DNA of 18,779 nt from Aalborgiella sp031422495 (GCA_031422495.1 JANPLX010000024.1:1-18779); one strand, 5' to 3'. Shown: positions 1 to 8,187, counted from the stretch's first letter. Notes: a model not told the origin generated them from the letters alone. Numbers and translations are program-made.

Positions 1-74
1 CTTGAGTTTAACCCTCAAAGCTCGTCTCTCTACGTGTTTTCCCTAGGTCTGCGGCAAAATCACGATAATGGGTA

Positions 75-1475
<1,401 letters not shown>

Positions 1476-1512
1476 TGGCTTCGGGGGGTGGTTTTGGCCA
1501 TCCCTGCCTAGC

Positions 1513-2307
1513 TTATTTGGCGAAATTGGTCACTCTGAACGTTGTAGCAAACCGTGAGTTGGCGATCTCCAACAACCCATCAAATATCAAGCTGTCCACC
1601 AGCTCAAACGGTACACTCATACTCGGTGCCATTTTCCAACCGGCGCCGCCTGTCATGATGCAAACCGGACTTGCCCCGCAGTGCTTGGTGACGTGCTGAA
1701 TCATGCGCTCGACTGCGCCGGCGATGGCGAAGGTGCCGCCGCTGGTGAGGGCGTCGCTGGTGTTTGTTGGAAAATCGACCACATCGCCAGTCGGCACATG
1801 CAAACCCGCTGTGCCGGACTCCAAAGCACGCAGCATGATGCCGTGGCCGGGGATGATGAAGCCGCCTAGAAATTTGCCGTCGGCGTCTATCGCCTCGACA
1901 GTGACTGCGGTGCCGACCATGACGACCACGATGGGTCTGCGTTCGCCACGAGCCAATATTCGCTGCCGTGCACCTATCATGGCGACCCAGCGGTCGGCCC
2001 CTAGACGTGTCGGGTGGTCGTAGCCGTTGCTCAAACCAGCTTCAGCGCTGCTAGCTACGACCCATTGTGGTGATGCGTCCCAATGCTCTAACTGCGTGAT
2101 GACGCGTCGGCGAATCGCATCACCAGCAACGATGCAACCCAAAATGTGGGTCGGCTCGGGAAGCTCGCTCCATGCGCCGTCGGCCAGTTTGTCGATGTTT
2201 TCTAAAAACTCAGCGCCTTGTGCGATGAGTGTGGCACCGGGCTGGGGAGAGTCGTACAGCGCCCATTTTAAGCGGGTGTTGCCAACATCGAGTGCAAGTA
2301 AGCTCAT
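1513..2307 (-). CDS. coaX: Type III pantothenate kinase
   Basis: CoaX phosphorylates pantothenate, the first step of coenzyme A synthesis. Type III enzymes belong to the ASKHA fold, need a monovalent cation and are insensitive to CoA feedback (family knowledge). The 264-residue protein shows the N-terminal phosphate-binding motif DVGNTR (7-12), GADRW (103-107), GTAVT (132-136), PGHGIMLRAL (153-162), NTSDALTSG (182-190) and a C-terminal TGGAG (219-223). In many homologues an Asp stands shortly before the GTA motif, whereas here the sequence reads VVVMVGTAVT; my recollection is that this is normal in Burkholderiales, but I cannot verify it. Length is typical. The start at 2307 places the DVGNT motif at residue 7, as usual. 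No birA is adjacent upstream, although the two genes are often linked in this order. Confidence 0.93.
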   Translation of the reverse strand: MSLLALDVGNTRLKWALYDSPQPGATLIAQGAEFLENIDKLADGAWSELPEPTHILGCIVAGDAIRRRVITQLEHWDASPQWVVASSAEAGLSNGYDHPTRLGADRWVAMIGARQRILARGERRPIVVVMVGTAVTVEAIDADGKFLGGFIIPGHGIMLRALESGTAGLHVPTGDVVDFPTNTSDALTSGGTFAIAGAVERMIQHVTKHCGASPVCIMTGGAGWKMAPSMSVPFELVDSLIFDGLLEIANSRFATTFRVTNFAK

Positions 2308-2579
2308 GGGTTTCGTTTGTTAAATGGCGATGGCTAGCTGCAAATTGGAAAGGTTTGTCGGATTCTAGCCCTGCTTTGAACTGCTTTGTGATTGTCAAAG
2401 TGTGATTAAGCGCACACTCGTCACGTTTTTAACGAGGGACAGCGTTTTTTACGTAGGAAATTAACGTTTCGTCACGCCTTTGTAACAGCTTTCAGGCTAC
2501 AGTAGCTTTCCGACTGATTCTTAATCGCTCGTGTTTTGAAGATGTTTTATTACCTTTTTTTCAATTAAGGAGAATTCTC
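2308..2579. promoter_or_regulatory. Divergent intergenic region between coaX and the LysM/BON gene
   Basis: This 272-bp stretch has no convincing gene and must carry the promoters of coaX (minus) and the LysM/BON gene (plus). The octamer TCGTCACG occurs twice in direct orientation, at 2419-2426 and 2469-2476. Related segments such as ACGTTTTTAACG and GCGTTTTTTACG lie between or beside them. A short inverted repeat CTCGT...ACGAG (2417-2421 and 2432-2436) overlaps the first copy. The plus-strand gene has a good Shine-Dalgarno sequence (AAGGAGA) just before its ATG at 2580. I could not pick a sigma-70 promoter with confidence. Confidence 0.4.
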
Positions 2580-3089
2580 ATGGGTATGTTCAGTTTTATT
2601 AAAGAAGCCGGTGAAAAGTTGTTTGGCCGCAAAGAAGTTGAAGATACTGCCGCCTTAGCCGCGAATGATGCCGCTGCTGCAGAGCGATTGGTTCAACTCA
2701 ATGCACAAGCCGCACAAGGTATTGCGACCTATATTGGCGCGCAAAACCTTGATATTGAAGGTTTGTCCGTTGAGTTTGATGGCGCTTCTGGTGCTGTCAC
2801 TCTGCAAGGCACCGCATCTTCGCAAGAAGACAGCGAAAAAGCCGCTTTGTGCTGCGGTAACGTGGCTGGTGTCTCTAGCGTGAACAACTTGATCGCGGTG
2901 ACCGACTCTGCTGGCGAATCACAGTTCCATGACGTGGTGCGCGGCGACACATTGGGCGCCATTGCCAAAGAATACTACGGCAATGCAGGCAAATACCCCG
3001 TCATTTTTGAAGCCAATCGCCCGATGTTGAGCCACCCAGACAAGATTTACCCAGGCCAGAAGCTTCGTATTCCGGCTTTGGATGAGTAA
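2580..3089 (+). CDS. kbp: BON and LysM domain protein, Kbp/YgaU-like
   Basis: This 169-residue protein resembles E. coli Kbp (YgaU), a soluble cytoplasmic K+-binding protein that helps growth at high osmolarity. The N-terminus MGMFSFIKEAGEKLFG matches the Kbp start, with no signal peptide. A BON domain spans about residues 40-108 (ending CCGNVAGVSSVNNLIAV). A LysM domain spans about 115-166 (FHDVVRGDTLGAIAKEYYGN, then IFEANRPML and KIYPGQKLRIP). It is about 20 residues longer than the E. coli protein because of an Ala-rich linker at 25-50. The start is supported by AAGGAGA seven bases upstream. The gene stands alone and ends in a strong hairpin. The potassium-binding role is inferred from homology. 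Confidence 0.88.
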   Translation: MGMFSFIKEAGEKLFGRKEVEDTAALAANDAAAAERLVQLNAQAAQGIATYIGAQNLDIEGLSVEFDGASGAVTLQGTASSQEDSEKAALCCGNVAGVSSVNNLIAVTDSAGESQFHDVVRGDTLGAIAKEYYGNAGKYPVIFEANRPMLSHPDKIYPGQKLRIPALDE

Positions 3090-3118
3090 TCTGCTAGTTT
3101 AGAGGGTTATTCTGGCTC

Positions 3119-3161
3119 TAGCCGTCGTATTTACTGCCTAAGTAGCTATAAATATAATAGC
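3119..3161 (+). repeat. Dispersed AT-rich repeat, copy A
   Basis: The 43 bases begin TAGCCGTCGTATTTACTGCC and end in the short inverted repeat GCTAT...ATAGC. Aligned by eye to copy C at 18008-18050 without gaps, 37 of 43 positions agree. A third, more diverged copy lies inside the IclR gene at 16246-16288. All three copies are in the same orientation. This copy directly abuts the rho-independent terminator that follows the LysM/BON gene. Confidence 0.75.
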
Positions 3162-3191
3162 GCTAAGTTGTGATGACTTAGCGTTTTTTTT
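3161..3191 (+). terminator. Rho-independent terminator after the LysM/BON gene
   Basis: A perfect 7-bp stem CGCTAAG/CTTAGCG (3161-3167 and 3177-3183) with a 9-nt loop is followed by eight T residues (3184-3191). It lies 72 bases after the stop codon, immediately past repeat copy A. Confidence 0.9.
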
Positions 3192-3214
3192 CACCCGTAC
3201 TTAAACGCACAATA

Positions 3215-4432
3215 CTAATTTTGCCGCCAAGGCAAGCCGCGATGACGCCAACCACCGATGCTGTTGCGATGCGCGTTGGTATTGGGGTCGCCTTCAAAGC
3301 CTTCTAAGATGTTGTAAGCCTCTAAGCCCAGCTCGGCGGCGCGCTTAGCAGCGGGAATGGAGCGTAGACCGCTGCGGCACAGCAAAACCACTTTATTGCC
3401 CTTATTTCCACTATTCTCAACGGCGGCGAGGATACCTTCGTCATAGGCCGGGTTCATCACCATGCCCGGCCATTGTTTCCAAGCCAAATCGACGGCGCCG
3501 GGGACGAAGCCGACCCAAGCACGCTCAGCGTCGGTACGAATATCAACCAAAACCGCTTCGCCCGCCTGCCACCACGCAAAGGCGATTTGGGGGGTGATGT
3601 CACCAGCGTAGCCGTCGGCGGGTTGGACTTTGTCTTGCGCCTTCACACTGTTGCCGCTGCTCAACGGTGTGTTGGCATCTCCTGCATCGTGGCGAACGAC
3701 TGGCGCTAAGCCTGAGCGCTGGTTCGCTGGCACAGCTTCGTCTAAACGCTTTGGTTTTGGCAAATCCAACTGTCCCATCAAAGTGACGAACTCTTCTAAG
3801 CTACGACCTGTGACGCGCGCGTTGCCAACTTTTTCAGCGCCTATGGTTGATTGCGTTTGGCCTTTGTAGTCGTGCCCAGGCCACACAGTCGTGTTGTCTG
3901 GCAGCGAAAACAGCACTTGGGTGATGCTGTTGTACAAGGCGGAGGCGCTACCTGACTGAAAATCTGTGCGTCCACAGCCACCAATCAGCAGGGTGTCGCC
4001 CGTGAATACATGAGTTTCAGCATGGGTTTGCGCTGCGCTGCCCGACCCGTTTTTCCACATAAAACTCATACTACCTGCAGTATGGCCTGGCGTGTGCAGA
4101 GCCTTAATGTGCTGACTGCCAAAGCTGAGAACGTCACCATCTTTGAGCTGTTTACTTGCCGTGGTGATGCCGCAAGCGTCAGGCGCGGCTGTTTGCGCGC
4201 CCGCATGCTCAGCCAAACGCCCAGCGCTGGTGATGTGGTCCGCATGTGCGTGGGTTTCAAGTGCCCAAATGAGCTTCAGTCCATAGTGTCGCAAAACACC
4301 CAAATCACGCTCCAGTTGGTCGTCCACCGGGTCAATGATGATGGCGGGACGAGGAGATTCGGTAGATTTTTCATCAAACAGAACATAAGTGAAGGTGCTC
4401 GAAGCAGGGTCGAAGAGTTGAATGGGGTTCAT
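3215..4432 (-). CDS. Persulfide dioxygenase-rhodanese fusion (ETHE1-like MBL fold)
   Basis: This two-domain protein of 405 residues would oxidise glutathione persulfide to sulfite with O2 in its N-terminal metallo-beta-lactamase (ETHE1-type) domain. Its C-terminal rhodanese domain would move sulfane sulfur between thiosulfate and glutathione. The MBL domain shows HAHADH (61-66), HTPGHT (113-118), GDTLLIGGCGRTDF (145-158) and PGHDYKGQ (185-192). By family analogy the mononuclear iron ligands are H61, H117 and D146. The rhodanese domain (about 280-403) has the active-site loop CRSGLRS with Cys352. Architecture matches the PRF proteins described in Burkholderia and is related to CstB. It lies 47 bases downstream of a CsoR/CstR-type repressor on the same strand, with an AGAGG ribosome binding site, so the two probably form an operon. 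The function is well supported; the exact substrate is inferred. Confidence 0.92.
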   Translation of the reverse strand: MNPIQLFDPASSTFTYVLFDEKSTESPRPAIIIDPVDDQLERDLGVLRHYGLKLIWALETHAHADHITSAGRLAEHAGAQTAAPDACGITTASKQLKDGDVLSFGSQHIKALHTPGHTAGSMSFMWKNGSGSAAQTHAETHVFTGDTLLIGGCGRTDFQSGSASALYNSITQVLFSLPDNTTVWPGHDYKGQTQSTIGAEKVGNARVTGRSLEEFVTLMGQLDLPKPKRLDEAVPANQRSGLAPVVRHDAGDANTPLSSGNSVKAQDKVQPADGYAGDITPQIAFAWWQAGEAVLVDIRTDAERAWVGFVPGAVDLAWKQWPGMVMNPAYDEGILAAVENSGNKGNKVVLLCRSGLRSIPAAKRAAELGLEAYNILEGFEGDPNTNAHRNSIGGWRHRGLPWRQN

Positions 4433-4466
4433 AGCAGCTAACCTCTTAGTGGTTTTAAATTGAGTG

Positions 4467-4476
4467 ATGTATACAT
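4467..4476. promoter_or_regulatory. Short perfect palindrome between repressor and dioxygenase genes
   Basis: ATGTATACAT is a perfect 10-bp palindrome four bases past the end of the repressor gene and 35 bases before the dioxygenase start. It could be an internal operator or be there by chance; nothing else supports it. Confidence 0.2.
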
Positions 4477-4479
4477 AAA

Positions 4480-4725
4480 TTAAGCAAATTTTGCCAACAT
4501 CTTTGCCACATGCTCAGCCGGCAAATCGCCTTGCTCGATCATGCAGCCGACCATGGAGAAAAACGCTTTGTCCAAGGCTTTACGCGCAGCGGAAAGTTGT
4601 TGGGCAATTTTTTCGCAATCTTGTTCGTCGTCGATTTGACGCTGCACACCACGCAACTGCCCCTCTACGCGAGCCAAACGGGTACGAATTGCTTTTTTCT
4701 TGATGGGATCAGTTAGTCGTGTCAT
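4480..4725 (-). CDS. CsoR/CstR-family (DUF156) repressor, probable sulfur sensor
   Basis: This all-helical small repressor of 81 residues belongs to the CsoR/RcnR/FrmR/CstR superfamily. Family features are the basic N-terminus, RLARVEGQLRGVQRQI (16-31) and CEKIAQQLSAARKAL (37-51). Family members sense Cu(I), Ni(II), formaldehyde or persulfide through a first Cys at the start of helix 2 and further residues in that helix. Here Cys37 fits the first position. The only other Cys is Cys61 (FFSMVGCMIEQ), about one residue before the usual CsoR His and well short of the distal Cys used by CsoR and CstR. The metal-ligand His is absent. With a persulfide dioxygenase downstream and sulfur transporters divergent, a thiol-based persulfide sensor is the best inference. 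No clear Shine-Dalgarno precedes the ATG. Confidence 0.85.
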   Translation of the reverse strand: MTRLTDPIKKKAIRTRLARVEGQLRGVQRQIDDEQDCEKIAQQLSAARKALDKAFFSMVGCMIEQGDLPAEHVAKMLAKFA

Positions 4726-4785
4726 ATTGGTAGTGATATTGATCGTAATTTTGTCAAAAGGTTGGCGAAAGGATGTTTACTTTAC

Positions 4786-4801
4786 ATACTGTAGGGAGTA
4801 T
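4786..4801. promoter_or_regulatory. Probable CsoR-family operator in the divergent promoter region
   Basis: ATACT-GTAGGG-AGTAT has perfect 5-bp inverted arms around a G-rich centre. This is the arrangement known for RcnR/FrmR/CsoR-family operators (for example TACT, a G tract, AGTA). It lies between the divergent repressor gene and the sulfur transport genes and overlaps the predicted minus-strand -10 element, which fits autoregulation plus control of the transporters. The repressor next door belongs to the family that binds such sites. Confidence 0.65.
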
Positions 4802-4817
4802 ACTTCATTTGTGTCAA
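4788..4817 (-). promoter_or_regulatory. Putative sigma-70 promoter for the repressor-dioxygenase operon
   Basis: On the minus strand a perfect -35 TTGACA (4817-4812) is followed after 18 bases by TACAGT (4793-4788), which matches four of six -10 consensus positions. It points at the repressor start at 4725, leaving a leader of about 55 nt. The -10 lies inside the operator. Confidence 0.45.
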
Positions 4818-4854
4818 TTGTCGACATTTTCTTGTTCTGACGAAAAGGTTATTT

Positions 4855-5301
4855 ATGAATTCAAGTTTATTGGGGCTGCATCCCTTTGTTCAATCCGCTT
4901 TGGGCGGCATCATGATTGGCTTGGCCAGCTGGTTGTTGTTAGCTTCTCTGGGTCGTGTGGCCGGCATTACAGGCATTTTGGGCGGCGCTTTGGCACCGTT
5001 TAATGGTGCACCCAAAGGTGAGCGCGCCTGGCGCTGGGCATTTGTGGTTGGCTTGATCGTTATGGGCGCTATTACAGCCTTCATCTTGAACACGCCGACG
5101 CTATCCACGCCACGCCCGTTTCCATTGCTGATTTTGGCGGGCTTGTTGGTGGGTTTTGGCACGGTGCTGGGCTCAGGCTGCACCAGTGGCCATGGTGTTT
5201 GCGGTATTGGTCGGCGCTCGGTTCGCTCGATCGTGTCAACCGTGGTTTTCATGATGGCGGGCTTTGTAACTGTCACGTTGGTCAAGCTGTTCACTGCCTA
5301 A
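4855..5301 (+). CDS. YeeE/YedE-family sulfur transport protein (PmpA-like)
   Basis: This integral membrane protein has 148 residues and about four transmembrane segments. It belongs to the half-length YeeE/YedE (PF04143) group called PmpA, whose members move thiosulfate or other reduced sulfur. The signature GSGCTSGHGVCGIGRRSVRS (107-126) contains the conserved Cys109 and Cys116 that, in YeeE, hand thiosulfate through the pore. An AAAAGG ribosome binding site lies six bases before the ATG. It is the first gene of a plus-strand set followed after 36 bp by the partner subunit. It is divergent from the CsoR-type repressor, so it is probably derepressed by reactive sulfur species. The transported species is inferred. 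Confidence 0.88.
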   Translation: MNSSLLGLHPFVQSALGGIMIGLASWLLLASLGRVAGITGILGGALAPFNGAPKGERAWRWAFVVGLIVMGAITAFILNTPTLSTPRPFPLLILAGLLVGFGTVLGSGCTSGHGVCGIGRRSVRSIVSTVVFMMAGFVTVTLVKLFTA

Positions 5302-5337
5302 GCGCATCGTCAATCAATATATTTAGGATTACAAATT

Positions 5338-5778
5338 ATGATTAAAAAAGTAGCATTTGGTCTGGCTGCAGGCGCTTTATTTGCCGCAGGTTTGGTGGTT
5401 TCCGGCATGACGCAGACGGCCAAGGTGATTGGTTTTTTGAATTTTGGCGGTATTTTTTCACCGGAACGTTTTGGTGCTTGGGATGCCAGCTTGGCTTTTG
5501 TGATGGGTGGCGCGCTGATGATCACGCTTGTTGCCTTTGCCGTTACACCGACGAAAGGACGCAAGCCGTGGTTTTCTGACAAATTTGAACTCCCAACGCG
5601 CAAAGATGTTGACTTCAAATTGATCGCCGGCGCAGCCATGTTTGGCATTGGTTGGGGCTTGGCTGGCTATTGTCCGGGCCCTGCGATGGCTTCTCTCATC
5701 TATGGCGGTATTGATGCGCTGGTTTTTGTGGCCGCTTTGTTGGTAGGTTTGTTGATAGCGAAACGCTTGCGCGTATGA
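5338..5778 (+). CDS. YeeE/YedE-related sulfur transport protein (PmpB-like, DUF6691)
   Basis: This is the 146-residue partner of the preceding gene, forming the two-gene PmpA-PmpB arrangement that corresponds to one full-length YeeE. Four hydrophobic segments are visible: roughly 5-23, 51-69, 97-118 and 126-141. The conserved motif GWGLAGYCPGPAMASL (105-120) carries Cys112, and the N-terminal AAGLVVSGMTQTAKVIGFLNF (16-36) is typical of the family. The start is backed by an AGGA element about a dozen bases upstream. The stop overlaps the next start by four bases (ATGA), indicating translational coupling to the third gene. Confidence 0.87.
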   Translation: MIKKVAFGLAAGALFAAGLVVSGMTQTAKVIGFLNFGGIFSPERFGAWDASLAFVMGGALMITLVAFAVTPTKGRKPWFSDKFELPTRKDVDFKLIAGAAMFGIGWGLAGYCPGPAMASLIYGGIDALVFVAALLVGLLIAKRLRV

Positions 5779-6179
5779 ACAGCATGCTAAACGACTGGTT
5801 TACAGGCCTTGAAAATCGCCAGGGGGGCGATATTTTGGCGGTGCAAACATTGCGAAATGCACTCATGGCTGCCAGTGTTTTGGCATCCGCCGCTTTGGTT
5901 GGTTTGATGGGGGTTTTGGCAACAGCTCATTTACACCCCAAGTGGAGCAGTGCTAGCGCGGCGGCCATGTTGGTTATTAGCGCCGCTTACTCGCTACGTG
6001 CTTTGTGGACGCTGTCGCGAGCCGGTTTCGAGATTCGCCTTGAAAACCAGGCAGCAGGTACAGGCAAAAACCAATTGTTGAAAGATCTTACAGCGGCCAT
6101 TGCAGGCATTCGATGGGCTGGAATACTTCTAATTTTAGCTTTGGCTGCCGCTGGTGCAAGTATTTGGGTAAAGATGTAA
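5775..6179 (+). CDS. Small membrane protein of unknown function, coupled to the sulfur transporters
   Basis: I do not recognise this 134-residue protein with confidence. It has a short polar N-terminus and the segment LRNALMAASVLASAALVGLMGVL, which recalls the RN-MA-S-LA pattern of DUF599-type membrane proteins. Two further hydrophobic stretches lie at about 60-78 and 112-131, giving about three transmembrane helices. A charged loop (about 82-108) separates the last two. There are no cysteines, so it is unlikely to take part in thiol relay itself. It starts inside the stop codon of the PmpB-like gene and has no ribosome binding site of its own, so it should be co-translated. A role as accessory subunit or in membrane insertion is possible but not shown. 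Confidence 0.75.
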   Translation: MNSMLNDWFTGLENRQGGDILAVQTLRNALMAASVLASAALVGLMGVLATAHLHPKWSSASAAAMLVISAAYSLRALWTLSRAGFEIRLENQAAGTGKNQLLKDLTAAIAGIRWAGILLILALAAAGASIWVKM

Positions 6180-6213
6180 TCAGTTGGGAGGAATCGACTT
6201 TAAGTAAAGACAA

Positions 6214-6231
6214 TATTTTCATTTGAAAATA
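6214..6231. promoter_or_regulatory. Perfect inverted repeat upstream of the TRAP operon
   Basis: TATTTTCA-TT-TGAAAATA has perfect 8-bp arms with a 2-bp centre. It lies about 130 bases before the TRAP binding-protein gene. It overlaps a possible -35 TTGAAA (6223-6228), which is followed after 18 bases by TTTAAC (6247-6252). A repressor or activator site is plausible, but the AT-rich context lowers certainty. Confidence 0.35.
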
Positions 6232-6357
6232 ATTGCCCCAGATCAATTTAACTTCGATTAAATAGGTAAAAACACCAATGTTGCTGCCAAGGTGACAGGT
6301 AACAATGATTAGCTCACTTACCATGTAATGCATTCAATTTTTACTTAGGAGAATAAC

Positions 6358-7470
6358 TTGACTAAACCGACAACCCCACAACGACGCAGCCTACTCAAAG
6401 GCGTTGCTATTGCAGCTGGCGCTTTATCAGCCCCGATGATTGCCAAAGCGCAAGCTGGCCCGATCAACATGCGCTGGCAGAGCACTTGGCCTTCAAAAGA
6501 CATTTTCCATGAGTACGCTCTGGACTTTGCCAAGAAGGTCAACGACATGACTGGTGGCGATTTGAAGATTGAAGTTTTGCCAGCAGGTGCAGTTGTACCA
6601 GCGTTCGGTTTGCTCGAAGCGGTGTCTAAGGGCACGCTAGACGGCGGTCATGGCGTGTTGGGCTACCACTATGGTAAACAAAATGCATTGGCTTTGTGGA
6701 ACTCTGGCCCAGCATTTGGTATGGATGCCAACATGTTGTTGTCATGGCACAAATACGGCGGCGGCACTGAGCTGTTGGCCAAGTTGTATGCCTCCATCGG
6801 CATGGGTACAGTCCAGTCTTTCTTGTACGGCCCTATGGCGACTCAGCCTCTGGGTTGGTTCAAAAAGCCAATCACCAAAACTGATGACTTCAAAGGCTTG
6901 AAGTTCCGCACCAACGGTTTGGCGATTGACTTGTTCACCGCCATGGGCGCTGCTGTGAATGCCTTGCCAGGTGGTGAGATCGTTCCAGCGCTGGACCGTG
7001 GTTTGTTAGATGGTGCCGAGTTCAACAACGCATCATCAGACCGCTTGCTCGGTTTCCCTGACGTGTCTAAAGTGTGTATGCTGCAAAGCTACCACCAAAG
7101 TGCTGAAACGTTTGAGATCATGTTCAACAAGACTAAATACGATGCGCTGCCAGCAAAAATGAAGTCTATCATTTCGGGTGCTGTAGAGGCATCTTCTGCT
7201 GATATGTCTTGGAAGGCGATTGACCGTTACTCTAAAGACTACATCGAGCTACAAACCAAAGACAAAGTTAAGTTCTACAAAACGCCAGATGCGATTTTGC
7301 AAGACCAGCTCAAGCTGTGGTCAGAAATCTTGGAGAAGAAATCTGCTGAAAATCCATTGTTCAAAGAAATCGTTGCATCACAACGTGCCTTTGCACAACG
7401 TGCTGTGAAGTGGGAGCAAGACACCGTCATCAACCGTCGGATGGCTGTCAACCACTTTTTCAGAGGCTAA
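6358..7470 (+). CDS. TRAP transporter substrate-binding protein (DctP family)
   Basis: This periplasmic solute receptor of 370 residues captures a substrate, typically a carboxylate, for a Na+-driven TRAP permease. The leader carries a twin-arginine motif QRRSLLKG (8-15), then a hydrophobic stretch to an AKA cleavage site near residue 31, so Tat export is likely. The fold resembles the TakP group of 2-oxoacid binders: GLKFRTNGLAIDLFTAMGA (180-198) contains the conserved substrate-binding Arg184, followed by PGGEIVPALDRGLLDGAEF (204-222). Translation starts at TTG, seven bases after a strong TAGGAGA ribosome binding site; no better in-frame ATG exists upstream. Small and large permease genes follow, separated from this gene by a terminator hairpin. 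The substrate cannot be read from the sequence. Confidence 0.9.
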   Translation: MTKPTTPQRRSLLKGVAIAAGALSAPMIAKAQAGPINMRWQSTWPSKDIFHEYALDFAKKVNDMTGGDLKIEVLPAGAVVPAFGLLEAVSKGTLDGGHGVLGYHYGKQNALALWNSGPAFGMDANMLLSWHKYGGGTELLAKLYASIGMGTVQSFLYGPMATQPLGWFKKPITKTDDFKGLKFRTNGLAIDLFTAMGAAVNALPGGEIVPALDRGLLDGAEFNNASSDRLLGFPDVSKVCMLQSYHQSAETFEIMFNKTKYDALPAKMKSIISGAVEASSADMSWKAIDRYSKDYIELQTKDKVKFYKTPDAILQDQLKLWSEILEKKSAENPLFKEIVASQRAFAQRAVKWEQDTVINRRMAVNHFFRG

Positions 7471-7486
7471 GAGTTTCACATGAGTC

Positions 7487-7528
7487 AAAAACAACCGTCT
7501 AGGCTCTACTAGACGGTTGTTTTTTTTG
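7487..7528 (+). terminator. Strong terminator between TRAP binding-protein and permease genes
   Basis: A perfect 12-bp stem ACAACCGTCTAG/CTAGACGGTTGT (7491-7502 and 7509-7520) with a 6-nt loop is flanked by an A run and followed by a run of T to 7527. It sits 17-58 bases after the binding-protein stop. It probably lets most transcripts end there, giving more receptor than permease. Confidence 0.9.
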
Positions 7529-7563
7529 AGCTACTCAAACTTTGTACAAACATCTTTATATAT

Positions 7564-8187
7564 ATGCAAAACTTTTTTCTACTAGTTGACAAAATCAGCA
7601 CCAAGTTAGGCCACTACTTTTCTTGGTTGGTGATGGCGTTAACCTTGCTTATCACGTACGAAGTTTTTTCTCGCTACGTGCTGGATAAGCCACACTCTTG
7701 GGCCTTTGACATCATGATCATGATGTATGGCTCTATGTTCATGATGGCAGGTGCTTACACCTTGTCCAAAAACGGCCACGTACGTGGTGACGTTTTATAC
7801 GGTTTTTTCCCCCCTCGCTTACAAGCTGGTTTGGATCTTGTTCTCTACATTTTGTTTTTCTTTCCTGGCGTTTTTGCCCTGGCATATGCGGGCTACTTTT
7901 ACGCTGGCGAGTCTTGGGCGATCAAAGAAATCTCTAACATCACGTCCGACGGGCCGCCAATTTACCCCTTCAAAACTATCATCCCAATTGCCGGTGGCAT
8001 GTTGTTGATTCAAGGTGTGGTCGAGTTATTGCGCTGCATGGTGTGTTTAAAAGAAGGCGCTTGGCCAAAACGTGCGGATGATGTGGAAGAGGTTGACGTG
8101 GACAAACTCAAAGAGATGGTTCATGTAAAAGACGAAGACATTGCCAAGCTGGGCGAACTCGCGACATCAAAATCGACAACCAAATAA
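7564..8187 (+). CDS. TRAP transporter small permease subunit (DctQ family)
   Basis: This inner-membrane protein of 207 residues has four hydrophobic segments, about 15-36, 50-70, 86-112 and 140-157. It forms the permease together with the large subunit. The N-terminal WLVMALTLLITYEVFSRYVLDKP (about 20-42) is the conserved DctQ region. The C-terminal 45 residues are charged (EEVDVDKLKEMVHVKDEDIAKL) and presumably cytoplasmic; this tail is longer than in many DctQ proteins. There is no recognisable Shine-Dalgarno before the ATG at 7564. The preceding bases are TTTATATAT, which could be a -10 element of a promoter that makes a very short leader. The gene ends 12 bases before the large subunit. 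Confidence 0.88.
   Translation: MQNFFLLVDKISTKLGHYFSWLVMALTLLITYEVFSRYVLDKPHSWAFDIMIMMYGSMFMMAGAYTLSKNGHVRGDVLYGFFPPRLQAGLDLVLYILFFFPGVFALAYAGYFYAGESWAIKEISNITSDGPPIYPFKTIIPIAGGMLLIQGVVELLRCMVCLKEGAWPKRADDVEEVDVDKLKEMVHVKDEDIAKLGELATSKSTTK

Noticed and set aside
1476..1512. Terminator hairpin between dbpA and coaX
   Set aside because: A weak stem GGGTGG/CCATCC with a wobble is visible, but no T run follows on either strand.
4855..6179. Horizontal acquisition of the sulfur and TRAP region because of lower GC
   Set aside because: By eye GC is somewhat lower than in icmF, but membrane proteins bias composition, there are no mobility genes or flanking repeats, and I could not compute codon statistics.
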